A program made the translations under genes and the position numbers. The notes beneath the pieces were generated by a model that saw only the letters and a program-made list of their open reading frames with translations, was not told the DNA's origin and made no database searches. DNA of 64,000 nt from Shewanella sp. AS1 (GTDB lineage Bacteria; Pseudomonadota; Gammaproteobacteria; Enterobacterales; Shewanellaceae): positions 310,001 to 374,000 of the forward strand of contig NZ_JAKCLJ010000001.1 of NCBI RefSeq assembly GCF_021412565.1. The letters run 5' to 3'. How positions within the stretch are numbered: the stretch's first letter is position 1; every line of letters begins with the position of its first letter. This document shows positions 1 to 9,926 of this stretch, piece after piece.

Positions 1-201
1 GTGATAGGTGGCGGTCAGTTATATGAGTCTTTGCTACCCAGAGCCGATAAACTCTACTTGACCCAAATCGATCTGGATGTGGAAGGGGATACCTATTTTC
101 CGGCATGGGATGATGGCTCATGGCGGATAGAATCCAGCGAATGTCATAAAAATGATAAAGAATTGCAATATCGATTTATCAATTTGATAAAAGAGTGTTA
201 A
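1..201 (+). CDS. folA: Dihydrofolate reductase, C-terminal part (cut by window edge)
   Basis: This is the C-terminal 66 codons of a dihydrofolate reductase, which reduces dihydrofolate to tetrahydrofolate with NADPH in the cytosol. The first visible residues read IGGGQLY, the glycine-rich cofactor-contacting motif near position 95 of bacterial DHFRs. The following YLTQID and the FPAWDD stretch match the usual C-terminal strand order. The first codon here is an internal GTG (Val) of that motif, so the real start lies upstream of the window. No terminator is evident in the 79 bases before the next gene. Identification rests on the motif and length and is firm for the family. Confidence 0.88.
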   Translation: MIGGGQLYESLLPRADKLYLTQIDLDVEGDTYFPAWDDGSWRIESSECHKNDKELQYRFINLIKEC

Positions 202-280
202 ATTGTCGGTATTCCAAGGGGTTAGAGTGATGTAATTCGATTGCTCTACCAATAAATATAATAAAGATTAGGAGTACCCT

Positions 281-664
281 ATGCGTCTGTTGCCTGCAGC
301 GATTGCCTTTGTTATTGCCGCTTCAGCTTATATCCCCCAAGCCCACGCCGACGATCAGCTTGTTGCCAATATTTGCAACTATGTTCAGGCGGATGATAAG
401 AACCGTTTGCGTTCAAAGCTAACGGAAAGTCGCGTTAAACTGCGTAACGTATACACAGGGATCCAGTGTAACGGCGAGAGTCTGCTTCGCTTTGCTATGC
501 TTAGCAATGCCAATGATGTGGGGTCGTTTATTGCTAAGCGTCTCTCCACTGATGATTTATCGATAAAAGAAGCCGACGGTAAAACTGTGCTTGAGTGGGC
601 ACAAGCAAATGGCCACGGTAATAATGAGATCACCTCTGCGATTAAAGAGCGTATCGGCGGTTAA
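281..664 (+). CDS. Small secreted DUF3718 family protein
   Basis: A 127-residue protein with a clear Sec signal peptide (residues 1-23, ending AHA before DDQL), so it is probably periplasmic. The mature part has two cysteines (in NICNYV and IQCNGE) spaced as in the DUF3718 family, which probably form a disulfide in the periplasm. The C-terminal half (TVLEWAQANGHG) resembles a single ankyrin-like helix pair. The function of the family is unknown. The start is supported by AGGAG at 270-274, six bases before the ATG. It is convergent with the chemoreceptor gene, with a shared terminator between them. Family assignment is from recall of the conserved pattern. Confidence 0.75.
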   Translation: MRLLPAAIAFVIAASAYIPQAHADDQLVANICNYVQADDKNRLRSKLTESRVKLRNVYTGIQCNGESLLRFAMLSNANDVGSFIAKRLSTDDLSIKEADGKTVLEWAQANGHGNNEITSAIKERIGG

Positions 665-682
665 TTATTTTTGGCGATATTG

Positions 683-709
683 AAAAAACCACCCATAGGG
701 TGGTTTTTT
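683..709. terminator. Bidirectional intrinsic terminator between DUF3718 gene and chemoreceptor
   Basis: A perfect inverted repeat, AAAAAACCACCC / GGGTGGTTTTTT, with a three-base loop lies between two convergent genes. It has a T-run on either strand, so it can stop transcription from both sides. Confidence 0.85.
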
Positions 710-731
710 ATTAGCCGTTTAAGTGTGATGG

Positions 732-2756
732 CTAAATTTTAAATTCACCCACAGAGGCCTGCAGCTCTTCGGCAAGTTGAGCCACTTGATGGCTCGATTG
801 CGCCGTCTGATCCGCTCCTAGAGCCGTCTCCTCTGAAATGGCAGCGATATGCTCAAGCTTTTCTGAGACTTGCTGGCTAACCTGGTTTTGCTCTTGGGCA
901 GCATTGGCAATATGGGTTCCGGCATCATGGGCATTGTGCACCGCATCGCTGATGCTGCCTAGCGCGATATTGGCCTGCTCGGTTTTCTCGACACAGCTAT
1001 TGGCTTGGGTGCGTCCCAGCTCCATCACTGAGACAGCCTCCTGAGTGCCCTGCTGCAGCATCTCGATCATCTGCTGGATCTCTTGTGTCGAGTCTTGGGT
1101 GCGGGAGGCGAGGCTGCGTACTTCATCGGCGACCACAGCGAACCCGCGCCCCTGCTCACCGGCGCGGGCAGCTTCGATAGCGGCATTGAGTGCCAGCAAG
1201 TTGGTTTGTTCGGCAATCCCACGGATCACATCCAAAATAGAGCCGATGGAGGCGCTGTCTGAGTGTACCTTGTTGATGACCTGTGAGGCCTTGGCCACCT
1301 CATCGGCGAGAGCGAGAATAGTGCGCTTATTCTCATCGGCAATGGTGCGCATGTGCAGGGCTTCTTCGTCTGCCTGCTTGATTTGACTCAGGGCTTCATC
1401 GGCGCTGTGGGTTACCTGAGTTGCGCTCGAGCTTAGCTCCGTGGTGGCCGCGGCAACCTGATCGACCTGATGTTTTTGCTCCTGAATGCCTGCGGTCGTT
1501 TGTGCCGTGATGGCCGAGGTTTCTTCGGCGGCGGCAGCAAGTTGGTTGGATCTGTCTAAAATTCCCTGGATCAACTTACGTAAACTGTCTATCAAGCGGT
1601 TGCAGTTACGGGACAGCTCGGCGAACTCATCATGGCCTGAATCATCCAGTTTCAAGGTGAGATCGCCGGAGGCAACTACATTCAGCGCGGTGTTTATCTT
1701 ATCTAAGGCGCGCTTTATTGGCCGGATCACGGTAATACTGACCATGACGGCAACTAAGATAGCGATTAACATCAGGGCTAATGTCTTGAATTTTGCGGCG
1801 TCGATATTGTTGATCGCAGCGTTACTGGTATTGCGTGAGATAGATTCAATCTGGCTATTGAGCTTGTTCATGCTCTTGTTTACGGTAACTGAGTTAGCCT
1901 CGACCAGCGTCAGGAGCTGGGCTGCTTCGGCATCCAGCCTCAGTTGATTGCGCTTATGGGCTTGCAGCGAGTCGGCGCCGTTAACGTGTTTAAGGGCTAT
2001 GGCTACCTGTTCGTTGATCTCATTCAGTGTATTATTTTCCACAATTCCATCCCAGTGTCGACTGATGTACTGCAGTTTCTCTGTGATATCGCTGAGGATA
2101 TAGTCGATCTCTTTTGAAATGGTCTCGAATTTAGCCCTGTCGCTGGCTTTGACTAAGTCGTGACTGCTGGTGATAAGCGTTGTCAGGCTGTTATCGATAT
2201 TGCTTGCGGTGGCGGCGATTTTGCGCTCGGAGAGATCCTGGCTGGTTTCTAAGTCAATCAGATCGATCAGGAGTGCGGCGGTGTCATCCACGGCATATTC
2301 CAGATTTTCAAGCTGCTGCTCAACATTTTCAGCGGTTTTTAACGACAGCTCGTGAGTCGACATCATAGCCATTCCGTTGCTTTTAAACTGGTTGTAGCCG
2401 GACTGTAGTGCGTTAATTTCATTCTCCAGCAGCTGATCTTGGTTGCTGATCAAGGCTGATAATGCGTTGAGTTCGCCATTGAAGCTCTGGGTGTCCTTTT
2501 GAAACTCATTGAGCACTTTTGGCATCTGGTTCGAGTGATCTGTGTGATAAGCCACCAGCAGTTCTTTCTCTTGCAATGCCAGCACCTGAGTTAAGTGATT
2601 GCTGCTCTCTAGTGCCGGAATGCTGAACTCCTGCAGCACCAAGGTACTGTTTTTGATCGACTCGTTAGTGAACAGGGAGGCGACGCCCAAGAAGACCAAG
2701 AGTAGCGTGACTATGCCAAATCCACCAATCACTCTAGTGGCTACATTTAATTTCAT
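732..2756 (-). CDS. Methyl-accepting chemotaxis protein with large helical periplasmic sensor
   Basis: A 674-residue transmembrane chemoreceptor. TM1 is at about residues 9-29. A wholly helical periplasmic domain of about 290 residues follows, a length that suggests a helical-bimodular (HBM/McpS-like) rather than a four-helix Tar-type sensor. TM2 is at about 324-344 ([17 protein letters not shown]), followed by a HAMP domain at about 345-397 and a long cytoplasmic signalling coiled coil. The hairpin tip is at about 510-550 and carries [19 protein letters not shown], the CheA/CheW contact motif. There is no C-terminal CheR-docking pentapeptide (it ends VGEFKI). It stands alone, without neighbouring che genes, so it is an orphan receptor feeding chromosomal Che proteins. 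The ligand cannot be read from the sequence. Confidence 0.93.
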   Translation of the reverse strand: MKLNVATRVIGGFGIVTLLLVFLGVASLFTNESIKNSTLVLQEFSIPALESSNHLTQVLALQEKELLVAYHTDHSNQMPKVLNEFQKDTQSFNGELNALSALISNQDQLLENEINALQSGYNQFKSNGMAMMSTHELSLKTAENVEQQLENLEYAVDDTAALLIDLIDLETSQDLSERKIAATASNIDNSLTTLITSSHDLVKASDRAKFETISKEIDYILSDITEKLQYISRHWDGIVENNTLNEINEQVAIALKHVNGADSLQAHKRNQLRLDAEAAQLLTLVEANSVTVNKSMNKLNSQIESISRNTSNAAINNIDAAKFKTLALMLIAILVAVMVSITVIRPIKRALDKINTALNVVASGDLTLKLDDSGHDEFAELSRNCNRLIDSLRKLIQGILDRSNQLAAAAEETSAITAQTTAGIQEQKHQVDQVAAATTELSSSATQVTHSADEALSQIKQADEEALHMRTIADENKRTILALADEVAKASQVINKVHSDSASIGSILDVIRGIAEQTNLLALNAAIEAARAGEQGRGFAVVADEVRSLASRTQDSTQEIQQMIEMLQQGTQEAVSVMELGRTQANSCVEKTEQANIALGSISDAVHNAHDAGTHIANAAQEQNQVSQQVSEKLEHIAAISEETALGADQTAQSSHQVAQLAEELQASVGEFKI

Positions 2757-2847
2757 GAAGACTCCGCTTTAATTGTCGCTCTCACTGTTATTCCAGGGGG
2801 AGAGGAAAGGCTTATCTAGCTCTTTATCGGCCAGTTTGGCGCTGAGT

Positions 2848-3672
2848 TTAACTCTTTTTTAACTTGTTTTGGGTGATTTTCTCATTGGACTCTAGATGCC
2901 AGAGCGTTAAGTGTTGCCCCCAGCAGCAGCCGGTATCTAATGCCTGGTATTTTGGCGAGTCGACTTGTCCCATCAGGGCGGCCCAATGGCCAAAAACGAG
3001 CGTGTATTGATCGGTTAACTCGTGAGGAATACTGAACCAGGGGGTGAGCTCGGGGTTATCATTGCTCTGGGGCGCTAGTTTGCAATCAAAGTCGAGTCGA
3101 CCATCAGAGTGCAGATAACGCATGCGGGTGAGGGCATTGATGGTGTAGATGAGGCGCGCCTGATCATCGAGCGTCTCATCCCAGGCGTCCACTTGGTTGC
3201 CATACATATTAGTGATAAGTTGGCTGGCATAATCCGGGGCGCTGAGTGCCTGATGCACGGCCTGCGCCTGAGTCAGTGCCGTTTCTTTGTCCCATTGTGG
3301 AGGAATACCGGCATGGGACATTAACACCTTGTGCTTGTGGTTTTCTCGGATCAGCGGCTGCTCCCTGAGCCAGTCGATAAGCTGCTGGCAATCGGGCGCA
3401 CTAAGAAGTGTACCCAGTTTATCGCTAGGATTGACCCGTTTTATTTTGTGGTGCAAGGCAAGCAGGTGCAGATCATGGTTTCCCAGCACGGGCTTGGCGG
3501 CGTTGTCCAGGGAGCGAATAAACCTTAGGGTCTCAAGGGATTTCTCCCCTCTGGCAACCATATCGCCGACTATCCAGAGCTCGTCTCTGGAGGGGGTAAA
3601 ATCCACTTTGCTTAAGATGGCTTGCAGTTCATCGTAACAGCCTTGAATATCACCGATAAAGTAGGTCGCCAT
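2848..3672 (-). CDS. apaH: Symmetrical diadenosine tetraphosphatase (ApaH)
   Basis: This 274-residue PPP-superfamily phosphoesterase hydrolyses Ap4A to two ADP and also removes NpnN caps from RNA. Metal-binding motifs are present in order: GDIQG at the N-terminus, GDMVARG at about residues 36-42, GNHDLH at about 64-69, and FGHWA plus DTGCCWG near the C-terminus. The first motif has Gln where PPP phosphatases usually have His, a variant I recall as common in proteobacterial ApaH. It is the last gene of the lptD-surA-pdxA-rsmA-apaG-apaH series and follows apaG after 37 bases. Confidence 0.95.
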   Translation of the reverse strand: MATYFIGDIQGCYDELQAILSKVDFTPSRDELWIVGDMVARGEKSLETLRFIRSLDNAAKPVLGNHDLHLLALHHKIKRVNPSDKLGTLLSAPDCQQLIDWLREQPLIRENHKHKVLMSHAGIPPQWDKETALTQAQAVHQALSAPDYASQLITNMYGNQVDAWDETLDDQARLIYTINALTRMRYLHSDGRLDFDCKLAPQSNDNPELTPWFSIPHELTDQYTLVFGHWAALMGQVDSPKYQALDTGCCWGQHLTLWHLESNEKITQNKLKKS

Positions 3673-3709
3673 CCTTATCCTCTTACTTTTACTTGCAGGG
3701 TGATGATCA

Positions 3710-4087
3710 CTAGTGGATTAATCCCGGCGCGGCTAATCTAAAGGGGGCGATACGTGCCTTAAACTCTGTGCCATCTTCGCTCACCATGCCGTAGAAACCT
3801 TGCATGACGGCAAAAGGCGTCTCACATACTGTGCCGCTTGTGTATTGGTAGGCGGTATTGGGGGCTATGGTCGGGGTTTCACCGACGACACCGGCGCCCT
3901 GAACCTCGCTGTGATGGCCATTGGCATCCGTGATAGACCACATGCGGCTTTTTAAGGTTGCGGCCTTATCGCCAAGATTGATGATAGTGATGGTATAGCT
4001 AAATAGATAACGCTCCTCTTTAGGGGAGGATTGCTCTTCGATATATTCGGTTTTGACCTCGATTTTGATTGAGGATTCAAGTTCCAT
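3710..4087 (-). CDS. apaG: ApaG (DUF525) protein
   Basis: A 125-residue single-domain ApaG protein with an immunoglobulin-like fold. The sequence shows the family strands SIKIEVKTEYIEEQSSP, a conserved WSITDANGH-type segment and a C-terminal GFYGMV segment. The biochemical role of ApaG is unsettled: it was linked genetically to Co/Mg efflux, and the domain recurs in eukaryotic F-box proteins. It sits between rsmA and apaH as in E. coli, but a strong intrinsic terminator precedes it, so part of its expression may come from a separate promoter or from readthrough. Confidence 0.94.
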   Translation of the reverse strand: MELESSIKIEVKTEYIEEQSSPKEERYLFSYTITIINLGDKAATLKSRMWSITDANGHHSEVQGAGVVGETPTIAPNTAYQYTSGTVCETPFAVMQGFYGMVSEDGTEFKARIAPFRLAAPGLIH

Positions 4088-4108
4088 TATTGAATGTCCT
4101 GGCTCTGC

Positions 4109-4133
4109 AAAAAAGAGGGGAATCGCTTCCCCT
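4109..4133 (-). terminator. Intrinsic terminator between rsmA and apaG
   Basis: Read on the minus strand, the sequence has AGGGGAA, the tetraloop GCGA, TTCCCCT and then CTTTTTT. This is a compact GNRA-loop hairpin with a U-tract placed after rsmA and before apaG. It would uncouple apaG-apaH from the upstream operon. Confidence 0.75.
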
Positions 4134-4182
4134 GATATGTCTAGCTGGTGTTAGATGTTTAGCTTTTGATGTAGCGCAGGCG

Positions 4183-4989
4183 TTAGCCTTGCTTGTCGAC
4201 GACATAGTTTGCCATGGCAACATACTGCTGCACAGTGATCTGCTCGGGTCGCATGCTGGCATCGATATTCAGTGCGCTAAAATCATCATCATTGAGTAAC
4301 TGTTTTAAGTTGTTACGCAAGGTTTTGCGGCGCATATTGAATGCTGTGGTGCACAGGTGGCGAAGTAGATCCACATCTTTGCATGGCCAGGGTTTCTGTT
4401 TGTAAGGCACTAACCTGACAACCGCCGAGTCCACCTTAGGTGGCGGCGTGAAACAACCTGGTGGCACCTCAAGTACCGGCATCACTTGGCAGAAATATTG
4501 TGCCATGACTGTCAGACGGCCATAGGCCTTAGTGCCCGGCGCTGCTGAGAGTCTCAGTACCACCTCTTTTTGCAGCATAAAGTGCATATTTTCAATATGT
4601 TCGGCAAATTCGAACAGATGAAACATCAGTGGGGTTGAGATGTTATAGGGCAGGTTGCCAAACACCTTCATCTGCTTGCCATCTTGCAGCAGCTGCTTAA
4701 AGTCAAATTTGAGCGCATCACCCTGATGGATCTCAAGCTTATCTTTTAAGAAAGGGTGTGTCTTTAGTCGCTCAACCAGATCTTTATCCAGCTCGACCAC
4801 AGTGAGCTTATCTATGCTCTCGGCCACAGGCTCGGTCAGCGCCGCAAGGCCGGGGCCAATTTCAACCATGATATGATCATTGTCTGGGGCGATGGCGCCG
4901 ACAATTCGGTTGATCACATTGGTGTCGGTCAAAAAGTTTTGCCCGAAACGTTTTCTGGCTGTGTGGCCTAAATGTACTTTATTGCTCAT
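4183..4989 (-). CDS. rsmA: 16S rRNA dimethyladenosine transferase (RsmA/KsgA)
   Basis: This 268-residue SAM-dependent methyltransferase dimethylates two adjacent adenines in the 3' terminal hairpin of 16S rRNA, a late step of 30S maturation. Visible motifs are GQNFLTD near the N-terminus, the SAM-binding [12 protein letters not shown], and the catalytic NLPYNIS. The small C-terminal helical domain ([13 protein letters not shown]) is intact, and the length is normal. Its ATG shares one base with the pdxA stop codon (TAATG), so the two are translationally coupled. Confidence 0.97.
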   Translation of the reverse strand: MSNKVHLGHTARKRFGQNFLTDTNVINRIVGAIAPDNDHIMVEIGPGLAALTEPVAESIDKLTVVELDKDLVERLKTHPFLKDKLEIHQGDALKFDFKQLLQDGKQMKVFGNLPYNISTPLMFHLFEFAEHIENMHFMLQKEVVLRLSAAPGTKAYGRLTVMAQYFCQVMPVLEVPPGCFTPPPKVDSAVVRLVPYKQKPWPCKDVDLLRHLCTTAFNMRRKTLRNNLKQLLNDDDFSALNIDASMRPEQITVQQYVAMANYVVDKQG

Positions 4990-5990
4990 TACTTCTCTTT
5001 TTTAAACTCATTCTTACTCGCCAGTTCAATGGCTTTATTGAGGGCGCAAACGAAGCTGCCGATATCGGCTTCTCCCGTGCCCGCAAGGGTTAGGGCTGTG
5101 CCATGATCCACAGAGGTGCGGATATAGGGCAGACCCAGGGTAATATTGACTGAACTGCCAAACCCACGGGATTTGAGCACAGGCAAGCCCTGATCGTGAT
5201 ACATGGCTAGGACAACATCGGCATCTTCAAGGTACTTGGGTTGGAACAGAGTATCGGCCGGCAATGGGCCGATAATGGTCATATCCTGCTGTCGCAGCTC
5301 TTCCAGCGCCGGCGCGATGACATCTATCTCTTCACGCCCCAGATGGCCATCTTCGCCTGCATGGGGGTTTAGGCCGCAGACATAGATCTTGGGATTCTCT
5401 ATGCCAAATTTATCGACCAGATCTCTGTGTAAGATCTTGATTATCTGATGTAAGCGCTCACGGGTGATCGCCTTGGATACATAGGCGAGCGGGATGTGAG
5501 TGGTCACTAAGGCGACCTGCAGCCCAGGGGCTGAAAGCAGCATCACCACATCCTGACAATTGGCCTGGTGGGCGAAAAACTCGGTGTGGCCGCTAAAGGG
5601 GATACAGGCCTGGTTGATGATGCCTTTATGCACAGGGCCAGTGACCACGGCATCGAACTCGCCGCTCATGTTTTTCTCGCCCGCGTAGCTGAGGGTATCT
5701 ATGACATAGGGACTGTTGCGCTCATCGAGCACGCCGCAAATCGACTCGCTTGCCAGTGAGAAAGGCACAATAGTAAGTGTGCCTGCTTCTTGAGGTTTAG
5801 GCGGTTGATTGGGCTGATAGGGACGCAGCTGGATCGGTAGGCCAATTTTTTTAGCCCTCGATTTTAATAAAGCGGGATCAGCACAAACAACAAGCTCAGC
5901 AGGCCAAGACTGCTGAGCAAGTTGGATAACTAAATCTGGTCCCACACCGGCCGGTTCGCCCGGTGTGATAGCAATACGTTTAGTCGTCAA
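4989..5990 (-). CDS. pdxA: 4-hydroxythreonine-4-phosphate dehydrogenase (PdxA)
   Basis: This 333-residue enzyme makes the aminoketone precursor of pyridoxal phosphate by NAD-dependent oxidation. Family motifs are the N-terminal [20 protein letters not shown], the metal-binding [14 protein letters not shown] and [10 protein letters not shown]. The reading frame begins with TTG five bases after the surA stop. The Met-Thr-Thr-Lys-Arg start aligns with relatives and no ATG or GTG lies nearer, so a TTG start is the best call. It overlaps rsmA by one base. The rare start codon may hold its translation below that of surA. Confidence 0.95.
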   Translation of the reverse strand: MTTKRIAITPGEPAGVGPDLVIQLAQQSWPAELVVCADPALLKSRAKKIGLPIQLRPYQPNQPPKPQEAGTLTIVPFSLASESICGVLDERNSPYVIDTLSYAGEKNMSGEFDAVVTGPVHKGIINQACIPFSGHTEFFAHQANCQDVVMLLSAPGLQVALVTTHIPLAYVSKAITRERLHQIIKILHRDLVDKFGIENPKIYVCGLNPHAGEDGHLGREEIDVIAPALEELRQQDMTIIGPLPADTLFQPKYLEDADVVLAMYHDQGLPVLKSRGFGSSVNITLGLPYIRTSVDHGTALTLAGTGEADIGSFVCALNKAIELASKNEFKKEK

Positions 5991-5995
5991 TAGGA

Positions 5996-7291
5996 TTAAC
6001 CTCGATTATCTTCGTCAAACACTTCAATGTAGGCGTCTGCACGCATTTCGTCTAACCAGTTCTGTAACTCTTCATTAAATTTACGACGGAAGATCAACTG
6101 GTGCGCACGGTTGGTATTGAACTGTTCTGTGGCATCTGTCTTGCGTCTTTCCTCTAACTGCACTATGTGCCAGCCGTGGCTCGAACGGAAGGGTTCGCTA
6201 ATCTCATTAAGCTTAAGTGATTGCAGAGTTTGTGCGAAAGCCGGTACATAGATCCCCGGTTCTGCCCAGCCCAGTTCACCGCCTTTGGCTGCCGAGCCAG
6301 GGTCTTCACTGTATTGACGGGCGAGGTTGGCAAAGTCGGCTTTGCCTTCACGGATCTCTTTGACAAACTTATCCAGCATCGCCTTGGCGCGCTCTTCTGA
6401 CAGGATAGGTGAGGGCTTGATCAGAATATGGCGTGAACGCACTTCATCGATCTCTTTGGTCTGTAGACCGCGAGCATCGATCACCTTGATGATGTGGAAA
6501 CCGGCGCCACTGCGTACAGGGCCGATAATATCATTGCTCTTGGCGCCAGTCAGCAGTTCGGCAAACAGGGTGGGCATCTCGTTGATGTTCATATAATCCC
6601 AGATCCCGCCTTCGAGCGCCTTAGGGCCCGATGATGATGCGATGGCGATCTGTTTGAAGTCGCCGCCATCTTGCAGGCGCTTTAATACGGCATCGGCACG
6701 CTGTTTGGCGTTTTCGAGCTGCTCGCTGCTTGGATTGCTTGGCACCTCAATCAGGATATGACCTATCTGGTATTCCACTTGCTGCATCCCTTGCTCCTGG
6801 ATCAACTTAACCAGACTGTTGATCTCCTGAGCAGAGACTTGGATACGTCTTTGTACTTGAATGCGCTGAATTTCACCTAAGGTGATCTCTTCGCGTAGCT
6901 GCTCACGGTACTGGCTCCAGCTGGTGCCGCTCGCTTCGACTTTCTCGCGCATAACCGCAGGTGTCATCTTCTGCTCTTTGGCGATATTTTCTATGGTTTG
7001 ATCCAGTTGTAGATCGCCAATATGTAAGCCGATACGCTCAGCCATCTGTAGTTGTAGGCGGGTCAGGATCAGACGTTCGATAACCTGGGTGCGTAGCGCG
7101 CGGTCCGAAGGCAGGACCTGTCCAGATGCTTTGGCGTTGGCTTTTACCGTATTGAGCATGTTAGTGACTTCACTCTCTAACACTATGCCGTCATTGATCT
7201 GCACGGCGATCCTGTCTAATGGTTCGGCCGCCAGACTGTGACTCATTATCAAGGTGAGTAAAGCAATAATCAAAGTTTTACAGGGTCTCAT
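5996..7291 (-). CDS. surA: Periplasmic chaperone/peptidyl-prolyl isomerase SurA
   Basis: SurA escorts unfolded outer membrane proteins across the periplasm to BAM. The 431-residue product starts at Met-Arg-Pro-Cys-Lys. This is chosen over an upstream in-frame start because AAGGA lies nine bases before it and a signal peptide (about 20 residues, ending SLA-AEP) follows at once. An N-terminal helical SurA_N domain, two parvulin domains ([10 protein letters not shown] and [10 protein letters not shown] mark their starts) and a C-terminal helix follow in normal order. It lies between lptD, whose product needs SurA, and pdxA, the conserved arrangement. Confidence 0.96.
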   Translation of the reverse strand: MRPCKTLIIALLTLIMSHSLAAEPLDRIAVQINDGIVLESEVTNMLNTVKANAKASGQVLPSDRALRTQVIERLILTRLQLQMAERIGLHIGDLQLDQTIENIAKEQKMTPAVMREKVEASGTSWSQYREQLREEITLGEIQRIQVQRRIQVSAQEINSLVKLIQEQGMQQVEYQIGHILIEVPSNPSSEQLENAKQRADAVLKRLQDGGDFKQIAIASSSGPKALEGGIWDYMNINEMPTLFAELLTGAKSNDIIGPVRSGAGFHIIKVIDARGLQTKEIDEVRSRHILIKPSPILSEERAKAMLDKFVKEIREGKADFANLARQYSEDPGSAAKGGELGWAEPGIYVPAFAQTLQSLKLNEISEPFRSSHGWHIVQLEERRKTDATEQFNTNRAHQLIFRRKFNEELQNWLDEMRADAYIEVFDEDNRG

Positions 7292-7432
7292 CCACAAAAA
7301 TCCTTGGTAAACTGAGGTCGTTACGTCGTTGATGACCGACCAATTTATTTTATTGTCTTGTTTGGACTCTCGGTCCGTATCTAGGTTCAGCCAAAAGGTA
7401 ATTAAATATGGCATTAGCCCTTAGCCTTGTTA

Positions 7433-9751
7433 TTAGTTTCTTAAATACAAAGGTTTACGATAATTAAATAGGCCGTCGTTCAGCATGTCTGTCACACCTA
7501 ATGGCCCTGAGCCACCTAAGCCTTTAATCACGAAGTTAAGATAGTAGCCACTCTCAAACAGCTCTCTATCGTTAAAGGAGGGATCGAGATCGTCTTCGTA
7601 ATTGGTCTTGATGTGGTAATGATAACTGAAGCGTACCGCCCAGCAACAAGATTCGTATTGAAATCCTGTGTAAGTCTCGACGCTGCGGCTCTCGTTGAGA
7701 TCATAATACCAGTTGCCTACGATATACCAGTTGTCACTGATAGGCCATGCCGTTCTTAGACCTGTCTGTGCGACGTTGACCGCCTGGTTAGTGTTACTGT
7801 TGATCAAATCCGGCACATAACGATAGCTCAGTTGCAGTAGTTTATTGGCTTCTGGCCTGAAGTCTAGGGTGACCTCACTCTTCTTGTTGTCATGATTTTT
7901 GGTATCGTACTGAATCGCGCCGCTCATGAACCAGTCGTTATAGACCTTAGTATTTAACTCTGCGGCGAGCACAGAGTTAGAGGTGTTATCCTGCTGCAGG
8001 ATCTGATTGGGCTGCGAGGGGTCGGTCAGACTGACGCGGCTGTCCTCAATATAAAAGATCTGCCCGATACTGAACTTAAAGTTTTCTAGGTTATGCTCGT
8101 CAAAGAGGCGGGTGGTTAAACCTAGGGTCACCTGATTGGCATCGGCGATGCGATCTAAACCTGAGAAGCGGCGATCGCGAAACAGGCCATAATAGTCATC
8201 CTGCAGCCTGGCGGTATCATAGATGCCGATCCTTGATTGCTCCTCATACCCGACGTAGAGATATTGGAACTGCGGCTCTAAGGTCTGGCGATAGTTTTCG
8301 TTAAAGTAGTCGGTATAGCGCTCAAAGTTGATCTGCCCGTGAATACGTACCTGAGGGATAGTGCGATTAACCGCCTCATCGAGATCATTGGCAACTAGGC
8401 TATTATCAATATCCTGCCAGTAGTTGGTCTGCATCAGCTTGAGTTCGCTGGTTAATGAACCCGTTGGACCGTGAATAGGCAAGGTGAGCGTGGGTTCAAT
8501 ATGTACGCGTTTGGCGCTGGCATAGTCATCGTCTTTATGACGGAAGTTAGTGGCTTCGCCGAGCAGGGTAAAATCTAAACCCTGCCAGAAGGAAAGTGCG
8601 CGATAGTTAAAACCGACCTGAGGCATGACCTGGTAGGGCGACTCATCTTCACCCAAGACCTTGATATCCTGCACCCGGGTAGTGATGTCCCAATTTCTTT
8701 CGAAATAGGCCATTTCCCCGATGCGGGAGATCTGGTTGTCGGTTGCGCGCAGCACATCGGATTTCAGGTCGTTGAAATAGTTGTTGTCAGAGACATCTGT
8801 GTAGTTTGCCAGTACGCGCCAGTTTTGATTTAGCGCCCCCTGATGATACCAATGATACAGATAGCGATCGTCATTATTGGGCATCAGTTGGTCATTGCTC
8901 AGGTATTCGCCGTTGAGCTGGCCGTGCTGTGCTTCTCCTGCCAGATAACGAAACTCCCCCTTGGTATAGAGGCCGCGCTCTGACATATAGTGTGGTGTCA
9001 GAGTTAGATCGTATTCGGGCGCAATATTCCAATAATAGGGGGTGGCAACTTCAATACCATTCGTGGTGCTGGTACTAAACATAGGAAAGAGGAAGCCGGT
9101 TTTACGCTTGTCTGAAATCGGCACTGTCATATAGGGCAGATAAAAAACGGGGACGCCGGCGACTCTGAGCTTGGCGTTCCATAGCTCGCCCCACTCCTCT
9201 TCGCTGTCAATCTCGATCTTTTCCGCTTCCAGCAGCCAGGAGGAATCACCGGGAGGACAAGTGGTAAAACTTGTGTTGTTCAGATGCAGATTATTGTCTG
9301 AGGTGATCTCCAGCTTTTGTGCCTCGCCATGGATCTGCTGTCCATGCAGCCAATACTGAGCCAAATTTAACTCGGCGCTGTTATTTTTCATCTGTGCACT
9401 GAGGGAATCGGCGGTCACAGTAAACATGCTGTCCTGAAAAACCAGATTTCCCTGGGCATCGAGCCGCTGGTTGGCTTGATCCATAGTCGCCGTGTCGGCC
9501 GAGATCAAGCGGCCGCCCTGACTGAAGGTGACATCGCCACTGAAGCTGGCTTTGTCTCCCATCTTGGCTTCTGAACGATCTGAGGTGATGACTATCTGTT
9601 GCTGATTTAGATCTGTTTCGTTTTCAATTAAATTGGGAAGCGGCACAGGAGGGAGCACCTGGCATTGGGAAGCCATGTCGTCTGTGTCCGATTCGTCTGC
9701 CCAGACTAGGTGCGGAAGCAGGACTAAAGCCAAAAAGTAACGGATATGCAT
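7433..9751 (-). CDS. lptD: LPS-assembly outer membrane protein LptD
   Basis: This 772-residue beta-barrel translocon inserts lipopolysaccharide into the outer leaflet together with LptE. A signal peptide spans residues 1-18 (ends VWA). An N-terminal OstA/LptA-like beta-jellyroll follows (about 50-180), then the long barrel domain. Four cysteines are visible at 30, 165, 702 and 703, matching the two-disulfide arrangement known from E. coli LptD (N-terminal pair plus adjacent CC pair). It is the first gene of the minus-strand operon and is divergent from the sugar-kinase operon. Confidence 0.96.
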   Translation of the reverse strand: MHIRYFLALVLLPHLVWADESDTDDMASQCQVLPPVPLPNLIENETDLNQQQIVITSDRSEAKMGDKASFSGDVTFSQGGRLISADTATMDQANQRLDAQGNLVFQDSMFTVTADSLSAQMKNNSAELNLAQYWLHGQQIHGEAQKLEITSDNNLHLNNTSFTTCPPGDSSWLLEAEKIEIDSEEEWGELWNAKLRVAGVPVFYLPYMTVPISDKRKTGFLFPMFSTSTTNGIEVATPYYWNIAPEYDLTLTPHYMSERGLYTKGEFRYLAGEAQHGQLNGEYLSNDQLMPNNDDRYLYHWYHQGALNQNWRVLANYTDVSDNNYFNDLKSDVLRATDNQISRIGEMAYFERNWDITTRVQDIKVLGEDESPYQVMPQVGFNYRALSFWQGLDFTLLGEATNFRHKDDDYASAKRVHIEPTLTLPIHGPTGSLTSELKLMQTNYWQDIDNSLVANDLDEAVNRTIPQVRIHGQINFERYTDYFNENYRQTLEPQFQYLYVGYEEQSRIGIYDTARLQDDYYGLFRDRRFSGLDRIADANQVTLGLTTRLFDEHNLENFKFSIGQIFYIEDSRVSLTDPSQPNQILQQDNTSNSVLAAELNTKVYNDWFMSGAIQYDTKNHDNKKSEVTLDFRPEANKLLQLSYRYVPDLINSNTNQAVNVAQTGLRTAWPISDNWYIVGNWYYDLNESRSVETYTGFQYESCCWAVRFSYHYHIKTNYEDDLDPSFNDRELFESGYYLNFVIKGLGGSGPLGVTDMLNDGLFNYRKPLYLRN

Positions 9752-9880
9752 CTTTTATCGTTTTAATAATTTCTTAGTCTAGACAAGTTATCGATGAGAA
9801 TAGTTGCATACACCCGGGTAAGCAACACTTACAGGGTGACTTAGCTATGATGTAAAATCATCTTAATTGCTGTTTCTATT

Positions 9881-9899
9881 TTGCTTTATAATAAAGCAA
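9881..9899 (+). promoter_or_regulatory. Perfect -10 box inside an 8-3-8 palindrome upstream of the kinase operon
   Basis: TTGCTTTA-TAA-TAAAGCAA is a perfect inverted repeat that contains the exact -10 hexamer TATAAT at 9887-9892. The putative start site would be near 9899, about 28 bases before the chosen TTG start codon. No good -35 hexamer is visible at 17 bases, so the promoter may be activated or weak. The palindrome itself may be an operator. This is inference from sequence only. Confidence 0.45.
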
Positions 9900-9926
9900 T
9901 TTTCATTCAAGAGCCATGAGGTGCCC

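Noticed and set aside
2860..3672. Loss of function of ApaH because Gln replaces His in the first metal motif
   Set aside because: GDLQG/GDIQG is, to my recollection, the usual form in many proteobacterial ApaH proteins, and all other motifs are intact.
9867..9926. Upstream TTG start for the AmgK-like kinase
   Set aside because: It would add twenty hydrophobic residues encoded by the promoter palindrome and lacks a ribosome binding site.
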